In this document: positions 46,858-57,437 of the stretch, piece by piece
Layout: each line of letters starts with the position of its first letter
How positions within the stretch are numbered: position 1 is the stretch's first letter
From: Helichrysum umbraculigerum
Lineage: Eukaryota; Streptophyta; Magnoliopsida; Asterales; Asteraceae
Length of the DNA: 64,000 nt
Assembly: GCA_949592205.1 (NCBI GenBank)
Contig: CATIUR010000011.1
Location: forward strand, 1,364,001-1,428,000
Direction of reading: 5' to 3'
The notes under the pieces: model-generated
What the model was told of the DNA's origin: nothing
Database searches by the model: none
The model's input: only the letters and a program-made list of their open reading frames with translations
Made by a program: the position numbers and the translations under genes

Positions 46858-47661
46858 GATTCTTAAATAAGAATGAAACGACAAAGTGTGAGATCTTTAT
46901 TCAAAGATTTTGATTATTGTAGTTGTATACGTAAATCGGTATTACACCATTGCCCACGGATGTAAAAGTGATAATGATCCGGAAACCACTTAAGGTGTCT
47001 GTTTGAAAGTCCTCGGACTTTGGAGTTTTAAATGTGTAATCGTACTAACGACCTAGTTGTATTTTATAATGTAGTACTAAAGTACTATAGATGTAATCCT
47101 ACTGAATCATAGTGTAGTACTCTGAGTACTAAAATGCAGTAACCGCGTACTGTAATGCAGTGCTAATAGCACAGTAATGTAATACTAATGTATTATGTAT
47201 GTAGTATCGAAGTACTATGAAATGCAGCACCGCGTGCTGTAATTGCAGTGCACGAAGCACCGTAATGCAGTACCCATGTACTGTGAGTGTAGCACCCATG
47301 TGCCAAAATGCAGTATAGACCTACTGGGGGTGTTGCACTAACGTGCCGAGTTGTAGTACCAAAGTATTGTGTATTGTGCCCGAAGCACGTTGTAGCACCA
47401 CGTGCCATGATGTTGTTCAAGTGTAGCCTTAGGGCAAAAAATGTGTTTGGTATGATTTTGTGGACTTAGTCATTACAAGCATTCCTCGCAATACTAATCC
47501 TGTCGTGACCAGCATGGTCAAAGTTGAGATCGAGTCATGAAAATGTGGAAGACAGCGATGTGCCTCTTCGCGAGTTTATGGTAGTACAGCGGAATTGTGT
47601 TATATATATATTTTCAACACACATATATATATACAGATACGTAAAGATAGTACACATGTAA
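46858..47661 (-). repeat. G2 5' leader with a 21-22-bp hairpin array
   Basis: From about 47070 to 47425 roughly 16 units of 21-24 bp follow the plan (C/T)AGTAC-loop-GTACT-nnnATG, each unit being its own small hairpin. Arms vary between GTAC/GTAC and GCAC/GTGC, loops are unrelated. The right edge, TGTAA (47657-47661), is the target site of element G1. Confidence 0.85.
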
Positions 47662-50081
47662 TGTGACACCCCCAAATTTAATGATTTGCGGAAGCTTGAT
47701 TTGGGTGTCACTAATCAATATACAAAGCACATAAGATATAATGAACGACCACTATATGCGTCGTTTTAAACTTGTATAGATAAAGTAAATGTTTACATCA
47801 AAATATAGTTACATTAGCTCGATTCCTGAAATTGAGAGATTACATAGCATAATTACTTTTACAAAATATAATAATGCAGTCCAATCTCTAGTTGTATGTA
47901 TGCTGACTCGAGCTAATATTTCTTGCTTGTGCAGCCAACCTAGTGCTGGGTACCTGTGATAAATACTAAAATGGGTCAGCGAAAACGCTGGTGAGCTCAC
48001 AGGTTTGTATGTCAATGTATAGTTGTCAGAACCGCAAGATTTATATTGAATTTAAAATGCAATTAAGCAAAATAAAAGTTATACTGTCCATGAGCACATA
48101 GTCTGAGCTTAACTTGATTTGTCAGGCCCACTTAAGGAAACCTAACTTGAAATGCCTCCTACGAGTGCCTAATCAACACTCGTCTTCCCAAATGCTAATA
48201 CATCCGTTTGACCGGTTAGTGCGTGCTAACCCGGATGAGGATTGTCAATCCCATATGATATCATATACTAACATTCACGCTATAAAATACTAGAGACTAT
48301 GCTTATGGAGGACTTTAAATTGATTAGCTTGAAACTCATGTAGTATTTGAAGTTTGGCACTTGCGTTCTACTTGTAAAACAAAATCGAGTAGTAATATCA
48401 CACCCCTAGTTGTAAAGCAGTGAAAATGGGGCTATGAAACTCACCTGAGTCTTGGAGTGTTTAAGTTAATAAACTTGAAGTAATTAGCTGTGAGTTGATG
48501 TCCAAAGACTTGAAACCTGAATGTGTCCACGACACTTGATTGTTATTAATTGTACCGGTATCTCGAAAGACTACCTTTGTAGTTGTTATTTAATTATATA
48601 TGTCCAAATTACTACGATTTGGTTGATTAATTGTTTTGTTTCAAGTTACTACGACTTGATTGACTAAATTATCCAAGTTACTACGACTTGGTTGATTGAA
48701 TAATCTGTTTTGTAAGTTTTGAAAACGTGTACGGCCCGTTGGTGATTTAGTTGAAATAATAAAAATTCTAAAATGTTGACTTTGCTACAGTACTGCTACA
48801 GTACTGCTACAGTAAATTTGACTTTTTTGAACAGTAACTTTGACTTCAAAATTCTGGTTTTTCTATGTTTTGCGACACAACATGCGACACAAAGATTTGA
48901 CATGCGACACAATGGTTGTGTCGCAGACGTCATGCGACACAAGGATACGACACAGGGACTGTGTCGCATCGAATACGAAATGCTAATTTAATAGCGACAT
49001 AGTGGTTGTGTCGTATAGAAGTACGACATAGTTTGCGACATAGAGTGCGACACAATATTGTGTCGCATGAGTTACGACACTAAAGGATTTATACGACACA
49101 AGGTGCGACATAAAGGGCAAAATACGACACAACATGCGACACAAGGCTTGTGTCGCATGGATGAACACCAGCCCAGAAAGTCCGGCTGTTCGCGATTTTT
49201 CCGGCCAAAACTCAATTTAAACTCGTTTTTAAGCTATAAAACTGTGTTCTAATCTTTGTAATGGACATATATAAGTTGTGTAAACATCAAAACATCAAAA
49301 TATTACATAAAACTAAACAAATCTAAGTTTTTAGAAATTTCCTTACAAATGCAAATCGAAGAAGATGGAGGCCGAAAACGATGGTAGAGCTTTTGTTAAT
49401 CTTGTTCCTCACTTGATGGTGGTTCCGAAAATATAAGTTTTGTTGTCGGATTTGATGATTCCGAAATTTTGTATGAATTTGGTGAGAGTGTTTTTGGTGT
49501 GTGTGTGTTTTTGGAGAATGAAAATGAAAGAAAGAATGAAGGAGAGGTGGGGTGTAGGTGAAAGCCTCACCTCGCAGTCTCCGTCCCGTGCTCCGCGTGG
49601 TGTTCGTTTTCTCAGTCATTTAACGTTAAATATTTATTTTATTCGTTTAAATTTTCCATTTTAAATTATAAATTATTATAAAATATTTTATTGTAAAATT
49701 TTACCAGTTATCTATTTATGATATTTAAAAGGGAAATTCGTTTTATTTGTTTGCGCGTTTGTATTTTTAATCTTGTATACATTAATTGTGTAATAAAACT
49801 TGGATACGAAATATTACAATAAATGAGATTCTGAATAAAATTGAGTTATTAGATAATATTTGTATTTCTTAATAAAATTATTCACCAACGTCCGTATTTA
49901 TTGTATCGAAATTCATTCGATTTGAAACTCGTACGATTTAAATAAACCGCATAATTGTGTGGATATATATTCAACAATATATATGATAATTGATACATTA
50001 ATTAGCCTAACACATAACTAATTACATGTATTAAAACTTGATTAGGCACTAAATTCTAGTCCTAAATTGACGGTTGTCACA
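47662..50081 (-). repeat. G1 3' LTR
   Basis: Contains the conserved double-stem hairpin (48201-48237), three fixed-loop hairpins (48604-48691) and the GCGACACAA array (48870-49162). Short frames in it, repeated in the other LTR, are not genes. Confidence 0.95.
48870..49162. repeat. GCGACACAA / TTGTGTCGC array in the G1 3' LTR
   Basis: About 20 direct and inverted copies, for example GCGACACAAGG facing CTTGTGTCGC near 49137-49158. An identical cluster is in the other LTR at about 56222-56513. Confidence 0.9.
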
Positions 50082-50094
50082 TTCTCCCCCTGTT
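50082..50094 (-). other. G1 polypurine tract
   Basis: AACAGGGGGAGAA on the - strand, directly before the 3' LTR; the AAATTTCG gga CGAAATT hairpin lies just upstream (plus 50101-50119). Confidence 0.9.
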
Positions 50095-50115
50095 AGAAGA
50101 ATTTCGTCCCGAAAT

Positions 50116-51504
50116 TTATGTTGAAGTCGTGTTTGACGTTGAATCAGTGAGGAGTTGAGGATACTTGAGTCGCATTTGGTCTTCCCGTTCCCAAGTGAAT
50201 TCCGGACCGCGCCGCGAATTCCACCTAACTTTGACGATAGGAATACGACTTTGTTTAAGTTGTTTGACCTCACGGTCCATGATTTCAGCGGGTTCCTCAA
50301 CAAAGTGAAGTTTTTCGTCAACTCGAATTTCATCGAGTGGAATGATAAGTGTCTCATCAGACAGACACTTCTTCAGATTTGAAACATGAAATGTGGGATG
50401 CACGCTGCTGAGTTCGGATGGCAGCTGCAATCGATATGCCACTGGACCAATCTTTTCTAGGATCTCGAATGGTCCAATGTATCTGGGATTTAACTTCCCT
50501 CGTTTGCCAAATCGGATTACGCCTTTCCAAGGCGATACTTTGAGTAGAACTCGATCCCCAACCTGGAACTCGAGTGGCTTGCGTCTCACATCAGCATAAC
50601 TTTTCTGACGATCACGCGCGGCTTTGAGTTTGTTTTGAATTTCTACGATTCTCTCGGTCGTCTCGTGAATGATTTCTGGACCCGTGAGTTGGCTGTCCCC
50701 AACTTCGGTCCAACAGATAGGTGACCGGCACTTACGACCGTACAGTACCTCGAAGGGTGCAGCTTTGATGCTGGTATGATAACTGTTGTTGTATGAGAAC
50801 TCGCACAATGGTAGATGTTTTTCCCAGTTTACACCAAAGTCTACTACGCAGGCCCGTAGCATGTCTTCAAGTGTTTGAATGGTTCGTTCACTTTGACCGT
50901 CGGTTTGAGGATGGTATGCGGTACTCATATCCAGTCGAGTACCCATGGATTTTTGAAGTGATTGCCAAAATTGTGAAGTGAAACGACTATCCCTATCGGA
51001 GATAATTGAGATTGGAACACCGTGTTTGGTCACGATTTCCTTCAGATAAATGTTGGTGAGGCGTTCCATTTTGTCGGATTCCTTGATTGCCAGGAAGTGA
51101 GCAGACTTTGTGAGACGATCCACGATCACCCAAATGGTATCGCAACCGTTCGCTGACTTGGGTAGTTTGGTTATGAAGTCCATGGCAATTTGTTCCCATT
51201 TCCATTCAGGAAGGTCGGGTTGTTGAAGTAAACCAGAAGGTTTTTGATATTCGATTTTGACCTTGGAGCAAGTAAGGCACTTGCTGACATAGGTGGCGAT
51301 TTCAGCTTTCATGTTCGGCCACCAATAGAAGTCCTTGATACCGTGGTACATTTTATCGGATCCCGGATGGATAGAATATTTGGACTTGTGAGCTTCATCC
51401 ATCACCAAGTCTCGTAGGTTCCCATATTTAGGCAACCAGATTCGGTTTGAGAAATACCTAATCCCGTTAGGTCTGATTTCGAATTGTTTATCCATGCCCC
51501 GCAA
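50116..51504 (-). CDS. G1 integrase and chromodomain (second half of pol, 462 codons open)
   Basis: Inserts the cDNA into the genome. Zinc-binding HHCC: His39, His46, Cys76, Cys79. Catalytic triad candidates: Asp109 (IAMDFITKLP), Asp170 (ISDRDSRF) and Glu206 (GQSERTIQ). GPY/F-like region near 310-350 (LNPRYIGPFEILEKIGPVAY). C-terminal chromodomain-type block (IPIVKVRWNSRRGPEFTWER), which in chromoviruses directs insertion to particular chromatin. The first Met here is internal: this is the continuation of the frame ending at 51509, displaced by one base. Confidence 0.95.
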   Translation of the reverse strand: MRGMDKQFEIRPNGIRYFSNRIWLPKYGNLRDLVMDEAHKSKYSIHPGSDKMYHGIKDFYWWPNMKAEIATYVSKCLTCSKVKIEYQKPSGLLQQPDLPEWKWEQIAMDFITKLPKSANGCDTIWVIVDRLTKSAHFLAIKESDKMERLTNIYLKEIVTKHGVPISIISDRDSRFTSQFWQSLQKSMGTRLDMSTAYHPQTDGQSERTIQTLEDMLRACVVDFGVNWEKHLPLCEFSYNNSYHTSIKAAPFEVLYGRKCRSPICWTEVGDSQLTGPEIIHETTERIVEIQNKLKAARDRQKSYADVRRKPLEFQVGDRVLLKVSPWKGVIRFGKRGKLNPRYIGPFEILEKIGPVAYRLQLPSELSSVHPTFHVSNLKKCLSDETLIIPLDEIRVDEKLHFVEEPAEIMDREVKQLKQSRIPIVKVRWNSRRGPEFTWEREDQMRLKYPQLLTDSTSNTTST

Positions 51505-51508
51505 GGCT

Positions 51509-54500
51509 TCATCTTTGACATTTTCGGGTTTTAAGGCTTCGAGTTGAGCAGTGAGGATTTGAAAGTTTTAAATTGTTGTGAATGGTCATACTGAGGGCTC
51601 GAACCCGAAGTGGTTTCACTCGCTCTTTTCGACTGAGGGCGTCAGCAACAATATTTGCTTTGCCTGGATGATATTTGAGTTCGCAGTCGTAATCGGTAAG
51701 CAACTCGACCCATCGACGTTGCCTCATGTTGAGATCCTTCTGATCGAATATGTGTTGAAGGCTTTTATGGTCGGTAAAGATTGTACACCTGGTACCATAA
51801 AGGTAATGTCTCCAGATTTTGAGGGCAAAAACGACAGCTCCTAGCTCGAGGTCGTGGGTGGTGTAATTCTTTTCATGAATCTTGAGCTGTCGGGAAGCAT
51901 AAGCTATGACTTTGTCTCGTTGCATGAGCACGCAACCGAGACCTTGATGAGAAGCATCGCAGTATACCACGAAGTCATCAGTGCCTTCGGGTAATGATAG
52001 GATAGGAGCACTGCAAAGCTTTTGTTTTAAGAGTTGGAATGCCGATTCTTGTTTATCAGTCCAGTCAAACTTTTTGTCTTTCTGGGTCAGCGTCGTGAGT
52101 GGTATGGCTATCTTGGAGAAATTTTCAATGAATCGTCGATAGTATCCGGCCAGTCCTAGAAACTGCCGTACTTCGGTCGGAGTGGTTGGCGATTGCCAGT
52201 CTTTGATAGCCTCGATTTTTGACGGGTCGACGTGAATCCCCTGACTGTCAATCACGTGACCAAGGAATTGAACGGTTTTGATCCAGAACTCACACTTAGA
52301 GAACTTGGCATAGAGCTCCTCGTGTTTAAGTAGTTCAAGGATGGTTCTGAGGTGTTGCGCATGCTCTACTTTGCTTCGTGAATATATGAGGATGTCATCG
52401 ATGAATACAATGACAAACTTATCAAGGTAAGGTTTACACACCCGATTCATAAGGTCCATGAATACAGCCGGTGCATTGGTTAGGCCGAATGGCATCACTT
52501 GGAATTCGTAATGCCCGTAACGGGTTCTGAAAGCGGTTTTTGGAATATCGGCATCGCGAACACGCAATTGGTGATAACCGGATCGGAGATCAATCTTTGA
52601 ATAACAACTCGACCCTTGAAGTTGGTCGAACAGGTCATCGATTCGAGGGAGTGGATACCGGTTCTTGACAGTTAACTTGTTCAACTCTCGATAGTCGATA
52701 CACATTCGAAAAGAACCATCTTTCTTCTTAACAAATAGGACCGGAGCTCCCCAAGGTGAAGAACTCGGCCTGATAAACCCTCGTTCCAGGAGTTCCTGTA
52801 ATTGGGTGGACAACTCCTGAAGTTCGGATGGAGCTAAACGGTATGGTGCTCGAGCCACAGGCGCAGCACCTGGTACAAGATCTATTGAGAACTCAACCTG
52901 TCTTGGTGGTGGTAGACCAGGTAGTTCTTCAGGAAAGACTTCTGGAAAGTCTCGAACAATTGGAACATCCTCAAGTCGCTTCTCCTCTGACTTTTTCTCC
53001 ATGATGTGCGCGAGGATTGCTGGATAACCCTTTCTCAGAAATTTTCGGGTTTTTAAACAAGATATGAGGTTAAGCCTCGTCCCACCGGTCTCCCCCTGTA
53101 TGACCAAGGTTCTACCGACGGAGAGAGGTATGCGAACAATTTTGTCATGGCAAATGATTTCGGCGCGATGTTTGGATAACCAGTCCATGCCCACAATGAC
53201 ATCGAAACTTCCTATCTCAACAGGCATAAGATCTATGGAGAAGGTTTCGTCGGCTAGATTTAAGGTGCAATTAGGTATCACACTATTGGTTTCTATCAAT
53301 TTGCCATTTGCTAGCTCTACGGTGTACTTAACGTCTAAAGCAACAGGTGTAATATCAAGTAGAGGGCAAAATTCATCGGAAATAAAACTCCTATCGGCAC
53401 CAGTATCAAACAAAATGGAAGCAGTTAAATTGTTGAGGAGGAACATACCCGTGACCACATTCGGGTCCTGACGGGCGTCCCCTGAGTTGATCACGAAGGC
53501 GCTACTTTTGGTGTTGTTGTTGTTACGGTGGTTGTTGTTGTTGCCCTTGTTCTTCAATTTCGGGCAAGAATCCCTAAAGTGTCCTGGGTTTCCACATTCG
53601 TAGCAGGACTTAGGTTGTCTGGCATTTTTGTCGGAAGGGTTGTTGTTGGATTTGGGGGCTCGGCAATCCTTAGTCAAATGCCCGTACCTCCTGCAGTTGT
53701 TGCAAGGGGGGTTGCACTGACCAAAGTGGTGGTAGTTGCACTTGGGACAATAAGGTCTGTCCCCGGTGTAGCTGCGGTTGGATTCAGAGTTGGTGTTGTA
53801 GACTTGGATGGCGTTGTTTTTTTTGTTTGAGTTGTGGTGGTGTTCAGTAGATTTGCGTTTGCTGTTGTTAGAGGATGAGGTGTTGGAAGTCTCACGGCTG
53901 ACAACTAGAGCCATGAGTTCGTGGGCCAATCGAATGGCACTCTCAGTAGTAGTTGGTTTGGATGAGGCGACGTTGCCCTGGATGTTCTCGGGGAGTCCAC
54001 GAATGTATTTCTTAATGCCCTTACTTTCTGGTTCGACCAAACTCGGGCATAATAAAGCAAACTGCTGAAATTTGGTGGTATATTCAGCAACATCATTTCC
54101 CTGCACCTCCAGATGCCAGAATTCTTCTTCCAGCCTGTGCAATTCCTCTTCAGGACAGTATTTTTCTGTCAGTTTCTTTTTCAGTTCGGCCCAAGGAAGT
54201 CGGTTTGCAACCTCAAGACCTACAGAGTTTGCGTGGGTTTTCCACCACGTGAGTGCACCTTCCTGAAAGGTGTAAGCAGCGAATTTGACTTTGTTGTTCT
54301 CGGTACAGTCGCAGAGACTGAAAACAGATTCCATGCGCTCAATCCAACGGATTAAGCCAATGGCACCTTCCGTGCCCTTGAAGTATAGCGGTTTACAGCT
54401 AAGAAAGTCCTTATAGGAGCAAGGTTTGGGTGGTGGAGTATTGGTTGCTGTGTCCTCGCTACCGGGTGGTGTTCGAGTAGCCAAGGCTTCGGTCACACTG

Positions 54501-54559
54501 CGGGCAATTATTCCCGCGATCTCAGCTTCGCTAAGGGTAATTTGACGACGAGGAGGCAT
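51509..54559 (-). CDS. G1 gag-protease-RT-RNase H polyprotein (1016 codons open)
   Basis: Starts MPPRRQITLSEAEIAG at 54559. Capsid domain in the first 250 residues (CSYKDFLSCKPLYF, GAIGLIRWIERMESVF). Two zinc knuckles near residues 290 and 323 (CNNCRRYGHLTKDC, CYECGNPGHFRDSC). Protease near 385 (ILFDTGADRSFIS). RT about 560-745 with YPLPRIDDLFDQLQ and the catalytic FIDDILIYS near 720. RNase H from about 860 (VVYCDASHQGLGCVLMQ). The reading leaves the family sequence after HNNLKLS, where one extra base relative to the remnant at 450-470 shifts the frame; the stop at 51509 is an artefact of that. Apart from this the polyprotein is undamaged. Confidence 0.96.
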   Translation of the reverse strand: MPPRRQITLSEAEIAGIIARSVTEALATRTPPGSEDTATNTPPPKPCSYKDFLSCKPLYFKGTEGAIGLIRWIERMESVFSLCDCTENNKVKFAAYTFQEGALTWWKTHANSVGLEVANRLPWAELKKKLTEKYCPEEELHRLEEEFWHLEVQGNDVAEYTTKFQQFALLCPSLVEPESKGIKKYIRGLPENIQGNVASSKPTTTESAIRLAHELMALVVSRETSNTSSSNNSKRKSTEHHHNSNKKNNAIQVYNTNSESNRSYTGDRPYCPKCNYHHFGQCNPPCNNCRRYGHLTKDCRAPKSNNNPSDKNARQPKSCYECGNPGHFRDSCPKLKNKGNNNNHRNNNNTKSSAFVINSGDARQDPNVVTGMFLLNNLTASILFDTGADRSFISDEFCPLLDITPVALDVKYTVELANGKLIETNSVIPNCTLNLADETFSIDLMPVEIGSFDVIVGMDWLSKHRAEIICHDKIVRIPLSVGRTLVIQGETGGTRLNLISCLKTRKFLRKGYPAILAHIMEKKSEEKRLEDVPIVRDFPEVFPEELPGLPPPRQVEFSIDLVPGAAPVARAPYRLAPSELQELSTQLQELLERGFIRPSSSPWGAPVLFVKKKDGSFRMCIDYRELNKLTVKNRYPLPRIDDLFDQLQGSSCYSKIDLRSGYHQLRVRDADIPKTAFRTRYGHYEFQVMPFGLTNAPAVFMDLMNRVCKPYLDKFVIVFIDDILIYSRSKVEHAQHLRTILELLKHEELYAKFSKCEFWIKTVQFLGHVIDSQGIHVDPSKIEAIKDWQSPTTPTEVRQFLGLAGYYRRFIENFSKIAIPLTTLTQKDKKFDWTDKQESAFQLLKQKLCSAPILSLPEGTDDFVVYCDASHQGLGCVLMQRDKVIAYASRQLKIHEKNYTTHDLELGAVVFALKIWRHYLYGTRCTIFTDHKSLQHIFDQKDLNMRQRRWVELLTDYDCELKYHPGKANIVADALSRKERVKPLRVRALSMTIHNNLKLSNPHCSTRSLKTRKCQR

Positions 54560-54996
54560 GATGCTGAGTAAGAAAGAACAAGAAAATGAAATAAGATACT
54601 AGTCCGAGTATGATGAACTAGTGGTGTGTTTGTCATTTCGAGACAGAGCGTTAGAGAGAAAGAGGCCTATATTCATATAATATAATATAGCCTAAAGTTG
54701 TAATGAGGTATACTTATGTAAATATATATGTATATCACATAATAACCTATTGAGTGTCTAGCATAGACTTGTTTTGAGTCCCGTTTCTCTCGAGGTCAGA
54801 GTCAACTAATGCATTCCTGTTCAACATAACTCTTTCAGATTTCACATCATCTTTCTCTAATTGTACATAGTTGATCAGGCTATGTTAAATTAAAGTCGTA
54901 TGATGTAATCCCTGAACTAGTCATAAGTAATAAGGAATACTGCCTAACGGTCATAGTCTAGGCCCACTAAATGCAACCTAGTTCACTATAACCTTA

Positions 54997-55009
54997 GGCT
55001 CTGATACCA
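54997..55009 (-). other. G1 primer-binding site (tRNA-iMet)
   Basis: TGGTATCAGAGCC on the - strand, three bases inside the 5' LTR edge. Confidence 0.95.
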
Positions 55010-55012
55010 ATC

Positions 55013-57432
55013 TGTGACACCCCCAAATTTAATGATTTGCGGAAGCTTGATTTGGGTGTCACTAATCAATATACAAAGCACATAAGATATAATGAACGAC
55101 CACTATATGCGTCGTTTTAAACTTGTATAGATAAAGTAAATGTTTACATCAAAATATAGTTACATTAGCTCGATTCCTGAAATTGAGAGATTACATAGCA
55201 TAATTACTTTTACAAAATATAATAATGCAGTCCAATCTCTAGTTGTATGTATGCTGACTCGAGCTAATATTTCTTGCTTGTGCAGCCAACCTAGTGCTGG
55301 GTACCTGTGATAAATACTAAAATGGGTCAGCGAAAACGCTGGTGAGCTCACAGGTTTGTATGTCAATGTATAGTTGTCAGAACCGCAAGATTTATATTGA
55401 ATTTAAAATGCAATTAAGCAAAATAAAAGTTATACTGTCCATGAGCACATAGTCTGAGCTTAACTTGATTTGTCAGGCCCACTTAAGGAAACCTAACTTG
55501 AAATGCCTCCTACGAGTGCCTAATCAACACTCGTCTTCCCAAATGCTAATACATCCGTTTGACCGGTTAGTGCGTGCTAACCCGGATGAGGATTGTCAAT
55601 CCCATATGATATCATATACTAACATTCACGCTATAAAATACTAGAGACTATGCTTATGAAGGACTTTAAATTGATTAGCTTGAAACTCATGTAGTATTTG
55701 AAGTTTGGCACTTGCGTTCTACTTGTAAAACAAAATCGAGTAGTAATATCACACCCCTAGTTGTAAAGCAGTGAAAATGGGGCTATGAAACTCACCTGAG
55801 TCTTGGAGTGTTTAAGTTAATAAACTTGAAGTAATTAGCTGTGAGTTGATGTCCAAAGACTTGAAACCTGAATGTGTCCACGACACTTGATTGTTATTAA
55901 TTGTACCGGTATCTCGAAAGACTACCTTTGTAGTTGTTATTTAATTATATATGTCCAAATTACTACGATTTGGTTGATTAATTGTTTTGTTTCAAGTTAC
56001 TACGACTTGATTGACTAAATTATCCAAGTTACTACGACTTGGTTGATTGAATAATCTGTTTTGTAAGTTTTGAAAACGTGTACGGCCCGTTGGTGATTTA
56101 GTTGAAATAATAAAAATTCTAAAATGTTGACTTTGCTACAGTACTGCTACAGTACTGCTACAGTAAATTTGACTTTTTTGAACAGTAACTTTGACTTCAA
56201 AATTCTGGTTTTTCTGTGTTTTGCGACACAACATGCGACACAAAGATTTGACATGCGACACAATGGTTGTGTCGCAGACGTCATGCGACACAAGGATACG
56301 ACACAGGGACTGTGTCGCATCGAATACGAAATGCTAATTTAATAGCGACATAGTGGTTGTGTCGTATAGAAGTACGACATAGTTTGCGACATAGAGTGCG
56401 ACACAATATTGTGTCGCATGAGTTACGACACTAAAGGATTTATACGACACAAGGTGCGACATAAAGGGCAAAATACGACACAACATGCGACACAAGGCTT
56501 GTGTCGCATGGATGAACACCAGCCCAGAAAGTCCGGCTGTTCGCGATTTTTCCGGCCAAAACTCAATTTAAACTCGTTTTTAAGCTATAAAACTGTGTTC
56601 TAATCTTTGTAATGGACATATATAAGTTGTGTAAACATCAAAACATCAAAATATTACATAAAACTAAACAAATCTAAGTTTTTAGAAATTTCCTTACAAA
56701 TGCAAATCGAAGAAGATGGAGGCCGAAAACGATGGTAGAGCTTTTGTTAATCTTGTTCCTCACTTGATGGTGGTTCCGAAAATGTAAGTTTTGTTGTCGG
56801 ATTTGATGATTCCGAAATTTTGTATGAATTTGGTGAGAGTGTTTTTGGTGTGTGTGTGTTTTTGGAGAATGAAAATGAAAGAAAGAATGAAGGAGAGGTG
56901 GGGTGTAGGTGAAAGCCTCACCTCGCAGTCTCCGTCCCGTGCTCCGCGTGGTGTTCGTTTTCTCAGTCATTTAACGTTAAATATTTATTTTATTCGTTTA
57001 AATTTTCCATTTTAAATTATAAATTATTATAAAATATTTTATTGTAAAATTTTACCAGTTATCTATTTATGATATTTAAAAGGGAAATTCGTTTTATTTG
57101 TTTGCGCGTTTGTATTTTTAATCTCGTATACATTAATTGTGTAATAAAACTTGGATACGAAATATTACAATAAATGAGATTCTGAATAAAATTGAGTTAT
57201 TAGATAATATTTGTATTTCTTAATAAAATTATTCACCAACGTCCGTATTTATTGTATCGAAATTCATTCGATTTGAAACTCGTACGATTTAAATAAACCG
57301 CATAATTGTGTGGATATATATTCAACAATATATATGATAATTGATACATTAATTAGCCTAACACATAACTAATTACATGTATTAAAACTTGATTAGGCAC
57401 TAAATTCTAGTCCTAAATTGACGGTTGTCACA
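55013..57432 (-). repeat. G1 5' LTR
   Basis: Same length as the 3' LTR; the differences I saw are near 55664, 56215, 56782 and 57125. Its outer edge GGTTGTCACA meets the duplication TGTAA. It should carry the element's promoter, but I could not place a TATA box with confidence. Confidence 0.95.
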
Positions 57433-57437
57433 TGTAA

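Larger units (their letters stand above)
47662..57432 (-). mobile_element. G1: young, nearly intact Tekay-type gypsy element (9.8 kb)
   Basis: LTRs 47662-50081 and 55013-57432, both 2420 bp, starting TGTGACAACCG and ending GGGGGTGTCACA on the - strand. Target duplication TGTAA at 47657-47661 and 57433-57437. Primer site TGGTATCAGAGCC (plus 54997-55009) for initiator-Met tRNA. Purine tract AACAGGGGGAGAA (plus 50082-50094). Only about four LTR differences by eye (0.17%), about 0.06 million years at 1.3e-8 per site per year. gag-pol is split by one frameshift near 51560. Confidence 0.97.

Noticed and set aside
47060..47430. Repeat-spacer array resembling CRISPR
   Set aside because: Eukaryotic retroelement leader; the conserved parts are hairpin arms and the spacers are 3-6-nt loops.
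54113..54355. Long + strand frames antisense to G1 gag-pol (also 53064-53471, 53528-53830)
   Set aside because: Shadows of the strongly supported - strand polyprotein.
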